A DNA stretch of 64,000 nt. Source: an uncultured Prevotellaceae bacterium (GTDB lineage Bacteria > Bacteroidota > Bacteroidia > Bacteroidales > Muribaculaceae). The position numbers and the translations under genes are program-made. The stretch covers positions 1 through 64,000 of the forward strand of contig CAJLMA010000006.1 in assembly GCA_905207705.1 (NCBI GenBank), in the 5' to 3' direction. A model generated the notes under the pieces. That model did not search any database. It saw only the letters and a list, made by a program, of their open reading frames with translations, and was not told where the DNA came from. Numbering within the stretch: position 1 is the stretch's first letter; each line of letters begins with the position of its first letter. Shown here piece after piece: positions 26,341 through 35,579 of this stretch.

Positions 26341-27477
26341 TCAAGCCTTGTTATTGACAAGGCCTTCAAACAGGTCGAGCCACTGCTTCATGACGGCATC
26401 GGTCGAAAACTGCGACGAACGAGCAAATGCCGCCTTGCCCATCTCCTTGCGCAACGTATCGTCGCGCATCAGCACGAGAATCTTCCGGGCAAGCTCCGAC
26501 GTATCGCCGTCTTTGACAAGAAATCCTGTCTCGCCGTCCTTTATAATCTCCGACGGGCCGCACTTGCAATCAAAGCTCACGGCAGGCACACCAGCCGTAG
26601 CAGCTTCGAGCAAAACCATGCCGAAACCTTCATAACGCGAGGTCATCACGATAATCGATGATTCTTGATAAGCAGCTTTGATATTTTTAGTTGCAGGACA
26701 CAACACAACGCTGTCCTGCAATGAAAGTTCCTTGATTTGCGCCGACAAGGCGTCGCGCAATTCCCCGTCGCCGACGATATGCAACTTCCAGCCGTTCATC
26801 TGCTTGCACACTTTTGCCCAAGCGTCGAGCAGCATGTCGAATCCTTTCTGATATGTATATCGGCCTACGGCTATCACACTGCGACGGTCGAGCGTGGCCG
26901 GAGTGTCGCAGACAAATGTCCGAGCATTGGGGATGACCGACATGTTGGGCAAGTTGCCCCAATGACGGCTGTCTTCGTGCGTAAGCACCACAAAACGGTC
27001 GAAGCGCGAAGCCACCTTAAGCTCATTGCGGTTGCGCCACTTGTCGGCTACCCTCCACAGCCCCTTACGGTCGTATTGCAACCGCTTGAAGCGGGAAAAA
27101 TGTATTTCAAGCACCTTCTTGCTGCCATCCTTTATGCGAGGCAGCAACGATGCGTCGTTGCAGAACATGGATATTGCGATGTCGGGTCTCACCTCTTGCA
27201 ATATCTTGGCAAGGCGGCATCTATGCTTGAATTGCTTGAACGGGTAATGCACGACCTTGTTGAAAAACGACTTTCCGTTGTTGGTCTCGTAATTCACATC
27301 TATGTCGATGCAGCGTATGCGCCTGTCAAGCTCGAAGAAAGGAGCCTGCCCGCGCTGGTCGGTTGTGACGATGGTCACGTCATGACCGTGCGCGGCAAGG
27401 TAGTTGGCCTTGTTGCTCAACACGCGCTCCATGCCGCCCGAATTATAAGTCCCAGCTATGCAATACAATATCTTCAT
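26341..27477 (-). CDS. GT4-type glycosyltransferase
   Basis: A 378-residue family 4 glycosyltransferase. The acceptor loop reads GTYNSGGMERVLSNKA, the donor-binding part VIAVGRYTYQKGFDMLL, and the E-x7-E motif MTSRYEGFGMVLLEAATAGVPAVSF. Start ATG 27477 places it 7 bp after the polymerase gene stop; an in-frame ATG at 27492 would overlap. Probably acts in assembling the polysaccharide repeat unit. Confidence 0.9.
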   Translation of the reverse strand: MKILYCIAGTYNSGGMERVLSNKANYLAAHGHDVTIVTTDQRGQAPFFELDRRIRCIDIDVNYETNNGKSFFNKVVHYPFKQFKHRCRLAKILQEVRPDIAISMFCNDASLLPRIKDGSKKVLEIHFSRFKRLQYDRKGLWRVADKWRNRNELKVASRFDRFVVLTHEDSRHWGNLPNMSVIPNARTFVCDTPATLDRRSVIAVGRYTYQKGFDMLLDAWAKVCKQMNGWKLHIVGDGELRDALSAQIKELSLQDSVVLCPATKNIKAAYQESSIIVMTSRYEGFGMVLLEAATAGVPAVSFDCKCGPSEIIKDGETGFLVKDGDTSELARKILVLMRDDTLRKEMGKAAFARSSQFSTDAVMKQWLDLFEGLVNNKA

Positions 27478-27484
27478 GCTTTCT

Positions 27485-28789
27485 TTAAGCAATATTCTCC
27501 ACCTCTGCCGGTTGTTCGACCTCTGTTCCTTCCTCTGCAGGATCGGCCATCAGGAACAAAGCGAAGATTAAAAATATGTCGGTCGACACTTTAGCCCACA
27601 AAATCAAGTTCATAGCCAACAACAAGACAAACACAGCCTTGTCGACCGGAAACTTCTTCATGCACTCGCGTGTGCAGCAAACGAAAAACCATATGAACGC
27701 CAGCAATCCTATAAGTCCGAAGTAGTATATGAAACGTAAATAGCCCACATCGGTTCCCATGTAATAAAGACCTCTGCCGGTACCCGGACCTATGTAATAT
27801 GGATTGGAGACAAAAGGAGACAAGAAATACCCGTCGCCTATTATCCATGTCTTAAATTCTGTCGGAACATACGTCCACATCGCCAAGAGGTCGTTGGTGG
27901 AACCTGTCTCCAGACTTCCTTCTTCAACGAAATTGAAGGCATATTCAAACGCGAACTGAACCAACTTATTCACTTCGGGCAATGTCGCATACAGGTATCC
28001 GACAATCGGCACTGCCACCAAAAGCATGATGCCGAAATAGCCAAACACTCTCGACACTTCCTTGCCTTTCCCTTGGCTTAACACATAAATGAAATAACAG
28101 AACGCAATTACTATTCCTGCCAAAGTGGTGCGTGCAACCATGTTGCCGGCAAAGACTATGAACAGGAACATCACCGTGTAAATTAAGATGCGCCATGAAT
28201 CATAGGCATGCCTGACCATGAGATAACCCAGCAATATCAACGCGCACGCAAAACGGCTTCCGGCAGTATCGAGCGACGCGCCGATGCCATACATGCGATC
28301 CAACTCGTTCAAATTCTCAGTGCCTTGCTCCACAAAAGCATCAACAATCCCTTTGAACGCAGGGATAAACTCGTTCATCAATGCAAAAAGGCACTGCGCC
28401 ACGCACACGCCTATGAAATATAACGCCACTATTTCGAGCGTGACCTTCCCATGCACGCGCTCGATGCACTTCACCACAAAATAAGCTGCTCCTACCCACA
28501 CCCACATCAATACGACATATTGGGCATAAGTAAAATCGGTCGCACCGTTATAGGCCAGCGACAACACTCCGGCCAGCGACACTCCTATGGCGGCCAGCGA
28601 CACATTCAGCATCGTGCGGCTCACGACAAGCCCATTGTTCTTGCTTATGCGGTCGAACGCAAACATCAACGCACCGAGGACGGCGAGATAAATCTTTGTG
28701 TTGCCGACAGGAAAGAATGTGAATGAAAACGGGAACATATAGAATGAACACAGTATTCCCGTCAACAATATTGCCATCAATTTAATCAT
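27485..28789 (-). CDS. Polysaccharide polymerase/ligase-like membrane protein (Wzy-like)
   Basis: A 434-residue protein with about ten to twelve hydrophobic helices and a large loop near residues 300-350 containing GDGYFLSPFVSNPYYIGPGTGRG. This is the layout of Wzy polymerases and O-antigen ligases (family assignment by topology, as sequences diverge). The C-terminus is acidic (DPAEEGTEVEQPAEVE). Start ATG 28789 overlaps the previous stop by 4 bp (ATGA), so the longer frame with 54 extra residues is rejected. It is the only polymerase candidate in the operon. Confidence 0.8.
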   Translation of the reverse strand: MIKLMAILLTGILCSFYMFPFSFTFFPVGNTKIYLAVLGALMFAFDRISKNNGLVVSRTMLNVSLAAIGVSLAGVLSLAYNGATDFTYAQYVVLMWVWVGAAYFVVKCIERVHGKVTLEIVALYFIGVCVAQCLFALMNEFIPAFKGIVDAFVEQGTENLNELDRMYGIGASLDTAGSRFACALILLGYLMVRHAYDSWRILIYTVMFLFIVFAGNMVARTTLAGIVIAFCYFIYVLSQGKGKEVSRVFGYFGIMLLVAVPIVGYLYATLPEVNKLVQFAFEYAFNFVEEGSLETGSTNDLLAMWTYVPTEFKTWIIGDGYFLSPFVSNPYYIGPGTGRGLYYMGTDVGYLRFIYYFGLIGLLAFIWFFVCCTRECMKKFPVDKAVFVLLLAMNLILWAKVSTDIFLIFALFLMADPAEEGTEVEQPAEVENIA

Positions 28790-29763
28790 CTGTACAAAAT
28801 TCCGTAAACAAACTTGAATATCAGCTGGTAATAAAGTTTTACAAGCCAAAACCGGCCTTTTGCAGCCATCTGTTGCACAAGGCGCATCCGATAGGTCTGC
28901 ATGGTATTCTGCATTATATATTTGTTGGCTTCGGGAAAGCTGTCGGCCCACACCCTATAAGATTCTTCGTCATCGGTGATGAGAAGCGGCATCTTGGCGT
29001 TCAGCTTGAAGAAATTTATCTCTTTCTCGTAACGGTTCCCGAAGTTGGTTGCAAGATATTCCACGACGGCATTCAGGTTTGGCATCAGCCGTGCCATCTG
29101 CTGCGAGGGCTTCATTTGCGTAATCGAGTTATCATTCTGCTTAGTGTAATGATATAAAGCACGATCAACAAAAGCGATACTTTGCGCCCTCGAGAAGAGC
29201 TTTACCAACACCAGCATGTCCTCGCCCACATTCTCGCCCTCAACATAACTGATGCCGTGACGAGTGTACAATTCATGCTTTATCATGTAAAGCCACAAAT
29301 TCCACCGCATCTGTCCCGAAAGCATCCCACGCAAGGCAGTTTCGGCATCGGCATATACAGGCATCGGCATGCGACGCTCATTCTTGCTGAATGCGAGAAA
29401 CCAACCGCACGCCACTATGTCGGCACCTGTCTGCAACGCTTTGGCGCACATCTGCTCTATCGCATCCTTTTCTATGCAATCATCTGCATCGACATAGTAG
29501 ATATAGTCGCCCGTAGCTGCATCAAGGCCTGAATTACGGGCTGCCGCAACACCACGATTGACCGGATGGCGCACGATTTTCACATGCGGCTGTCGTGACG
29601 GGTAACGCTCCAGCACCTGTTGCAGCCGCTCAATGCTCGCGTCGGGCGAACAATCGTCGACGAAGATATACTCGATGTCGGCATACGTCTGCTCAAACAA
29701 CGAAACAGCGCAACGTTCTATGAAATCTTCGACCTTGTAAACGGGTGTGATGATGCTTACCAT
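28786..29763 (-). CDS. GT2 glycosyltransferase
   Basis: A 325-residue GT-A, family 2 glycosyltransferase. N-terminal SIITPVYKVEDFIERC, VDDCSPD and NRGVAAARNSGLDAA, with the metal-binding DxD in YYVDADDC. The C-terminal part ends in a basic, aromatic segment (FWLVKLYYQLIFKFVYGILYR) that probably anchors it to the membrane. It is 1 bp from the next upstream gene. Confidence 0.92.
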   Translation of the reverse strand: MVSIITPVYKVEDFIERCAVSLFEQTYADIEYIFVDDCSPDASIERLQQVLERYPSRQPHVKIVRHPVNRGVAAARNSGLDAATGDYIYYVDADDCIEKDAIEQMCAKALQTGADIVACGWFLAFSKNERRMPMPVYADAETALRGMLSGQMRWNLWLYMIKHELYTRHGISYVEGENVGEDMLVLVKLFSRAQSIAFVDRALYHYTKQNDNSITQMKPSQQMARLMPNLNAVVEYLATNFGNRYEKEINFFKLNAKMPLLITDDEESYRVWADSFPEANKYIMQNTMQTYRMRLVQQMAAKGRFWLVKLYYQLIFKFVYGILYR

Positions 29764-29764
29764 C

Positions 29765-30736
29765 TCAATAATACAATTTTATGAGCATATACAATCCTGC
29801 CGTGAAGTGAAGCTTCAACAGCAGGTACACCAGCAATTTGTCCTTTGAATCATTCTTATGATTCTTAAAATATCCGAATATGAGTTCGTTGCCAAAGAAA
29901 CCCGACATTCGGGGGATATCTTTTAGGCCGTAATGACGCTTCACATAGAGCTTGTACAGCCATATATAATAATTCAAGATGTGACACCGTGCCTTTTCAG
30001 GGTTCATGCCTGTCTTTGCAACAAGTTTGTCGAGAGGCTCAAATATCCGTCTTATGGTCGACAATGCTGTTTTCTCGTCCGAGGCATACTTGAAATCAGC
30101 CGATTCTGTATAATAATCGTAATTCTTGCCAGGTTTCAAGGCCAGTGACTTGCAATGTGTCAGATAATTCCAAACGAACACCACATCCTCGCCTATGCGC
30201 ATATCGCAATTGAACGTCAAGCAACAATCCTTGATAATAGACATGCGAAACAACTTGCCCCACGGGCAAAGAAATGTCATGTCGGTGAGATGCCTTTCAA
30301 GCAACTGGCGCATTTCAGCGTCATTGTGGGCAATTGTCATGGAATATTCCACAGCAGGAATTTCATTTGCCCCTACAGTGTTATATCCGCCTACCATAAG
30401 GTCGCATTCCACACCTGCAAGAAGGCTCGACACAAAATCTCGTTCCAAATAATCATCGGCATCGACAAATGTCACCCACTCGCCACGAGCCGCGTCCAAT
30501 GCCGTGTTACGAGCAGCACCCACGCCGCCATTCTCCTTGTGTATCACGCGTATGCGACTGTCGGCTGCTGCCATTTCGTCGGCAATAGAGCCGGTTGCAT
30601 CCTTGCTGCCGTCATCCACAACGATGACCTCGATGCAAGAATATGTCTGAGCGACGATACTGCCAAGGCATCGCTTCAACACCGAGGCGGCATTATAGGC
30701 CGGGACAATTATCGAAACAAGAGGCTCTTTTTCCAT
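29765..30736 (-). CDS. GT2 glycosyltransferase
   Basis: A 323-residue family 2 enzyme: SIIVPAYNAASVLKRC, VDDGSKDAT, GGVGAARNTALDAA and the metal site TFVDADDY. The C-terminal hydrophobic stretch (KLLVYLLLKLHFTAGLYMLIKLYY) suggests membrane attachment. Its start codon overlaps the stop of the upstream GT-D gene by 1 bp (TAATG). Confidence 0.92.
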   Translation of the reverse strand: MEKEPLVSIIVPAYNAASVLKRCLGSIVAQTYSCIEVIVVDDGSKDATGSIADEMAAADSRIRVIHKENGGVGAARNTALDAARGEWVTFVDADDYLERDFVSSLLAGVECDLMVGGYNTVGANEIPAVEYSMTIAHNDAEMRQLLERHLTDMTFLCPWGKLFRMSIIKDCCLTFNCDMRIGEDVVFVWNYLTHCKSLALKPGKNYDYYTESADFKYASDEKTALSTIRRIFEPLDKLVAKTGMNPEKARCHILNYYIWLYKLYVKRHYGLKDIPRMSGFFGNELIFGYFKNHKNDSKDKLLVYLLLKLHFTAGLYMLIKLYY

Positions 30737-31671
30737 TATTTCACAACATCGATGATTTGCGACAAGTAAGCCGCATCTGTTTCATCGGTAAACTGCCTTC
30801 CTTCAGGCACTTCGTTCACATATTTATGCTTTACAGGCACTTTCTCGGTGGCTCCCATCAAAAACCACTCATATTCAATGTCGATATGTCCTATGTCGAT
30901 GGCCTGATACCCGGCACGCGCCATGTCGCAAGCAAGCACAGTCGCCGTCTGTCCCAGTGCAATGAGAACAAGTCGAGACTTATCCACTTTCAAGGCAGCT
31001 TCGAGTATCTTGTCATACTTTTCAAATGCGTTCAACGCCGGGCAGAGGATGCGCTCAATGCTCGCAGCATTGCCAAACAGGTCATTACCCACGCCAAGGC
31101 GGCTTTGCTCACCCTCGATGATGCACAATTGCCGTCCGTTCCATATCTGCTTGACATATTTTATGTATTCACCTTTATCCTTATCCTTACAATCCATGTA
31201 AAACCGGGTGAAATAGGAATCACCGTAAACAGATGCCAGATTTATCGACTCGAAAATCACTGCTTGATTGTTGACAAAGCTCCGTTTCACAAACAATTGT
31301 GGCTTTGCCATTAGCAATTGCGGCTTTTTCCACACATACGGAATGCACACCAGCAGGTTGGCGGCCTCGTCAGAGCCTGTCTTTAAAATATCTTTAAGCC
31401 GTAAAGCCAATTTCTTGTCATACTTCTGGAAATCGCTCTTGCGAGTGTCATTATATCCATCCTTAAGCGACGTTATCATGTCCATCTCGCCATCGCCATA
31501 ACGGCACACCGAGCAGCGTTTTTCCAAAATCAACTTGACAGTAGCCACGGAATCAAGCACACTCACGGCAGCTACCGGCTTCTTCAACCGGGCATATTGC
31601 CAACGGTAAAGCAACATGCGCAATGCCACCTTGACGCGGGTTATGAACGGTTCTTTTGAGTCAGCAGCCAT
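30736..31671 (-). CDS. GT-D fold glycosyltransferase (DUF1792/SP_1767-like)
   Basis: A 311-residue protein of the SP_1767 / DUF1792 family, whose streptococcal member adds glucose in serine-rich-repeat protein glycosylation (GT-D fold). Diagnostic stretches are VCRYGDGEMDMI near residue 55, IIEGEQSRLGVGNDLF near 185, and DIGHIDIEYEWF near 265. The DxE-type metal motif of GT-D enzymes is visible in the last one. It is embedded among GT2 genes. In this context it most likely adds one residue of the polysaccharide repeat, though protein acceptors are known for the family. Confidence 0.88.
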   Translation of the reverse strand: MAADSKEPFITRVKVALRMLLYRWQYARLKKPVAAVSVLDSVATVKLILEKRCSVCRYGDGEMDMITSLKDGYNDTRKSDFQKYDKKLALRLKDILKTGSDEAANLLVCIPYVWKKPQLLMAKPQLFVKRSFVNNQAVIFESINLASVYGDSYFTRFYMDCKDKDKGEYIKYVKQIWNGRQLCIIEGEQSRLGVGNDLFGNAASIERILCPALNAFEKYDKILEAALKVDKSRLVLIALGQTATVLACDMARAGYQAIDIGHIDIEYEWFLMGATEKVPVKHKYVNEVPEGRQFTDETDAAYLSQIIDVVK

Positions 31672-31679
31672 TTGTTGAT

Positions 31680-32609
31680 TTATTTATCAATGTGCTTGAA
31701 TATCGTGTAACCGAGCCGTTTCAACGGCAAAAGCATCATGAACAATTTCCATCCCCATGTCAGCACTATCCCTTTTGCTTCACGGCGAGTTCCGCGCACA
31801 AAGTTATTGGAAAGGTCTATGTTGCCCTTCTGCGACATGAAAGCAGCTTTCAAAGCGCGCACCTTCTGGAATGTCATCGCGTTCTTTAAGTCTTCGGCAT
31901 AACTACCTTGTTTCAATGCCTGTTCGAGGCATCCACAGAACATGGCTTCATAAGTGAGACTTGTGCGGAAAGTGTGCGACACCGACTCATCATATACATG
32001 ATAACCATATACAACGTCGGCAATCAAAGCCACGCGCTGCGCCTTGTTGCCAAGCTGCACGTTCATGATAAAATCCTCGGCCATTATCAATTCTCGTGGG
32101 ATGTTGATTGTCCCACCGTCAAACAGCGACCTGCGGAACATCCTGCCAGTTATATATTGCGATATACTGTTCATTATCAATCCCGTGAGAAACTCGCGAG
32201 TGCCGATACATTCATCAGCGACATTCATTATTTCGTCTTTCGCGTCATTGCCGTTGACAATCTGCTTGTTGCCTATCACAATGTCGCAACCGTCGCACTT
32301 GTCGACCATCGCCTGCAATGCACCGGCAGGCATGGTATCGTCGGCATCGGCAAAGCATATCCATTCGCCTTGTGCTTGCCCGGCACCGTAGTTACGGGCG
32401 GCAGTAACACCGCGATTGGGCGTGTGGAACACTGCGATACGGTTATCTTTTGCAGCAATTTCGTCGCACAACGCTCCGCTGCCGTCGGTACTGCCGTCAT
32501 CGACCAAGATCAATTCCCAATCGCCGTAGCTTTGCTTCACGACCGAATCAACCAACGCCGGCAGATACCTCTCCGCGTTATATACAGGAACGACAACCGA
32601 AATCTTCAC
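31680..32609 (-). CDS. GT2 glycosyltransferase
   Basis: A 309-residue family 2 enzyme with SVVVPVYNAERYLPAL, VDDGSTDGSG, RGVTAARNYGAGQA and the metal site CFADADDT. Its start overlaps the acyltransferase stop by 4 bp (ATGA), so the two are translationally coupled. The C-terminus is basic and hydrophobic (WGWKLFMMLLPLKRLGY). Confidence 0.92.
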   Translation of the reverse strand: MKISVVVPVYNAERYLPALVDSVVKQSYGDWELILVDDGSTDGSGALCDEIAAKDNRIAVFHTPNRGVTAARNYGAGQAQGEWICFADADDTMPAGALQAMVDKCDGCDIVIGNKQIVNGNDAKDEIMNVADECIGTREFLTGLIMNSISQYITGRMFRRSLFDGGTINIPRELIMAEDFIMNVQLGNKAQRVALIADVVYGYHVYDESVSHTFRTSLTYEAMFCGCLEQALKQGSYAEDLKNAMTFQKVRALKAAFMSQKGNIDLSNNFVRGTRREAKGIVLTWGWKLFMMLLPLKRLGYTIFKHIDK

Positions 32610-33757
32610 CTCACTCGTCCTCCTATAAATACGTTCAACAACTTAGGCGTATATTTTCTACACAGTACAAAACATAGAGACAATAAAGCCAAAGTTAAAA
32701 TGACTGACAATATATAAGTTGACAACCACGCCAAGTCTGATGCAGGAGTAATGGCAAAAGTGACAATTTTCAACATTCTCGGTACCACAAGGCAGTGGGA
32801 CATGTAAATAAAACAGCTCCATGCTGCGCCGTATCGGAATTGTATACTGCCATATCGTGATAATCTTCCCACTACATTAAAAGCAAATGCCACCGTTACA
32901 AATGAATGCATAGCCTTAAATAGCGGAGACACATCTTTTATTGCAAAATAAGATACTGACAAGAAAAGTATTGAACATAATAAATATCCCCAAATCGGCC
33001 ACGACCGTGAGAAATAATTTAAAATAATCTTCTTTTGCAAACACAAATATGCTCCCCAAGAAAAGAATAAAAAGGCCATTAACAATTGATTGATATGCCA
33101 ATAAATAACATTATAACTAAAGTACAAATACAGAACAGACAGCAAGAAAATGAAATACATCCGCAACCGTTTAAGCAAAAAATAAACAAGCGGCGTGCAA
33201 GCGACAACTATCATCAAATCCCTTACAAACCACAAAGCCGTGTTTATCGGGAAACATGTCCTCTGCACAAAAATCTCATAATTCCCAACACTTTCCGACG
33301 GTGCTCCAAGTTGTCCGTCATACATCCAAAAGCAAGAGAGGAAATTTGATACCGACATGTTTAAATCTGAACCAGAATATGTCAGAAATATATTGAACAC
33401 CGGCAACAACCTGACAACGACAAGACAAACACCCAACAAATTCCATAGCAAATAAGGTATGAGCAATGTCTTGATACGTCGTTTCAATTTTTCTTTATAC
33501 ACGTCGCTTGTCCAATCCTTTCCCGAAAAGAACAGATATCCGGATATGAAGAAGTAAACAGCAACAATCGAGTCTCCACAAAAGAATGTATCCACAAACC
33601 GTTTGAAAATTTCTGTTATCGGATAATCCTCAAACGAAAAGCCGGATAGAGTTGTCGCAAATCCATGAAATAGGACCAAAATCAACACAAACAACACGCG
33701 TACGGCGTCGATACATTGTGATTGAAACGATAATATGTCTTTCTTAATTTCTGGCAT
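32606..33757 (-). CDS. Membrane acyltransferase (acyltransferase-3 family)
   Basis: A 383-residue integral membrane protein with about ten helices, typical of acyltransferase-3/OafA-like enzymes that O-acetylate cell-surface glycans. The opening (QSQCIDAVRVLFVLILVLFHGF) contains the family's early Arg and the key His in the first helix. YFFISGYLFF and KRRIKTLLIPYLLWNLL follow. No SGNH extracellular domain is attached. AT-richer than neighbours. Likely decorates the repeat unit with acetyl or another acyl group. Confidence 0.85.
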   Translation of the reverse strand: MPEIKKDILSFQSQCIDAVRVLFVLILVLFHGFATTLSGFSFEDYPITEIFKRFVDTFFCGDSIVAVYFFISGYLFFSGKDWTSDVYKEKLKRRIKTLLIPYLLWNLLGVCLVVVRLLPVFNIFLTYSGSDLNMSVSNFLSCFWMYDGQLGAPSESVGNYEIFVQRTCFPINTALWFVRDLMIVVACTPLVYFLLKRLRMYFIFLLSVLYLYFSYNVIYWHINQLLMAFLFFSWGAYLCLQKKIILNYFSRSWPIWGYLLCSILFLSVSYFAIKDVSPLFKAMHSFVTVAFAFNVVGRLSRYGSIQFRYGAAWSCFIYMSHCLVVPRMLKIVTFAITPASDLAWLSTYILSVILTLALLSLCFVLCRKYTPKLLNVFIGGRVR

Positions 33758-33774
33758 TTATATATGCACAGCCG

Positions 33775-34725
33775 TTAAGATTTATCGGCGCTACCTCTCA
33801 ATTTCTCTTTGAAATCAAATATGTAATAAATCAAAGTCACACTTGGCACATAAGCCAGCAAGTATCTTGACACGGCCGACAACTTTTCCACATTCAGCAC
33901 TTGCCTGCCAACTTCGGCCTTGTACATGCGCAATTTCTGTTTTCTGTCGCTTGTCCCGGTCTCAAATGAATAAAACAGCGACTGAGTGAGTTCCTTAACA
34001 TAATCATCAATGAGCCAATTGCGCTCATCGCCATATATTTTCTTTAATGCTGAAAGAATGCTTAGGAACGAATAAAAATTGTCGGGCGAACTATACTTCT
34101 TAGTAAAATTTGGCACTGCATAGTTATAAGCTCCTTGCTTTATGCAGCACATTTCTCCATCTATATGTTGCATGTAGCGAAGCAAAAAATCTTCATCTTC
34201 GCGGAATATCAATCGGGTATCAAAACGCAAGCCGTAGGCCTCAACAATATCGCGCCTGATAATTTTTGTCCATAAATAACCTAATGTGTTAATTCGGGCC
34301 AATAGCAAAATGCCATCTTTCACCACTCCACAAAAGTCAACGCCCGTATCGGCTCCATGCCAATTGCCACCGACGTCATTAAATCCTTGCACCACAATCT
34401 GCACGCCATCATGCAGATGGGTTACAAACAATTCGAGCCAACTTTCGTCAACCCAATCGTCGGCATCGCAAAAAGCAATCCACTCGCCATGGGCATTGTC
34501 GAGACCCATGTTCCGAGCCGAACTTGCACCGCCATTTACTTTATCAAACACACGGATTCGACTGTCTGCCAGTTCATATCGACGACATATTTCTGCCGAC
34601 CCATCGGTGCTGCCATCGTTCACCAATAACAGTTCCCAATCGGCGTAAGACTGACGCAAAATAGAATCGACGCATCGCCTCAGCGTCTTTTCGGCATTAT
34701 AAACCGGTGTAATTATCGAAATCAC
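33775..34725 (-). CDS. GT2 glycosyltransferase
   Basis: A 316-residue family 2 enzyme with SIITPVYNAEKTLRRC, VNDGSTDGSA, GGASSARNMGLDNA and the metal site AFCDADDW. The C-terminal region is basic with an aromatic segment (RYLLAYVPSVTLIYYIF) that may sit on the membrane. It lies 8 bp after the next upstream glycosyltransferase gene. Confidence 0.92.
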   Translation of the reverse strand: MISIITPVYNAEKTLRRCVDSILRQSYADWELLLVNDGSTDGSAEICRRYELADSRIRVFDKVNGGASSARNMGLDNAHGEWIAFCDADDWVDESWLELFVTHLHDGVQIVVQGFNDVGGNWHGADTGVDFCGVVKDGILLLARINTLGYLWTKIIRRDIVEAYGLRFDTRLIFREDEDFLLRYMQHIDGEMCCIKQGAYNYAVPNFTKKYSSPDNFYSFLSILSALKKIYGDERNWLIDDYVKELTQSLFYSFETGTSDRKQKLRMYKAEVGRQVLNVEKLSAVSRYLLAYVPSVTLIYYIFDFKEKLRGSADKS

Positions 34726-34733
34726 AATGTGTG

Positions 34734-35579
34734 TTATTTCAATTTCACAGGATACTCCTTAATCCAAAAAGCACCTTTCTTGAATATCTGCATGAACCGT
34801 ATAAGGCACACATTTAAACTGTAAATAAGCGCATGGAAACGACTGCTCTTGATGGCAATGTACAACTTGTCCTCCCAATTGTCGCCTATCGTGAATCTAT
34901 GATAGTCTTCCAATACTTTTACAGGGAAAAATGACTGCAACACTCGTTCTTTTTCCTTGTCAACGTCCTTGTAATGCACCGTACTCATGCCATTCCAGTC
35001 ATAATTGGCAATTGTCACATCCATACTACTGTAAATACAATCATGGAAAATCAAGGTTTCAACCCAAAATTTCCAATCGGCAACATATCGCAACGTTTCA
35101 TCATACGGAAACTGCAACAACAGTTCTCTCCTTATGAATGATGCCTGATGGCACAATGTTCCGGCATATAAAAACGCCATAGAGACTTCCTGTGGAGCTT
35201 GAACAAGCCGCCCGAAAGAAAGCCATGTGCCACCCGTAATTATATCGTTTTTACCTTCCGATAATCTTCCTATGACATTCTTCACCACATCGTTGTCATA
35301 GAATGTATCGCCCGAATTCAAGAACAGGCAATACTCTCCGTGGGCAGCATTCACGCCTTTGTTCATGGCATTGTAAACGCCATTGTCGGGTTCGCTCGAC
35401 CAAATATCTATCCGTTCGGCATATTCCTCGATGACATCCACACCACCATCGGTCGACGCCCCGTCGACTATGACAAATTCAAAGTCACGGCAAGTCTGCG
35501 CCAAGACGCTCTCGATGGTTTTGCGCAATCCGTCCTTGTTATTGTAATTGACTGTTATTATTGATAAAACCTTAGCCAT
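34734..35579 (-). CDS. GT2 glycosyltransferase (WcaA-like)
   Basis: A 281-residue family 2 enzyme of the shorter colanic-acid type: SIITVNYNNKDGLRKT, VDGASTDGG, DNGVYNAMNKGVNAA and LFLNSGDTF, where NSGD replaces the usual DxD, as in other WcaA-like enzymes. It starts 1 bp before the end of the preceding gene's region, with no intergenic gap. Probably transfers one sugar of the repeat. Confidence 0.9.
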   Translation of the reverse strand: MAKVLSIITVNYNNKDGLRKTIESVLAQTCRDFEFVIVDGASTDGGVDVIEEYAERIDIWSSEPDNGVYNAMNKGVNAAHGEYCLFLNSGDTFYDNDVVKNVIGRLSEGKNDIITGGTWLSFGRLVQAPQEVSMAFLYAGTLCHQASFIRRELLLQFPYDETLRYVADWKFWVETLIFHDCIYSSMDVTIANYDWNGMSTVHYKDVDKEKERVLQSFFPVKVLEDYHRFTIGDNWEDKLYIAIKSSRFHALIYSLNVCLIRFMQIFKKGAFWIKEYPVKLK

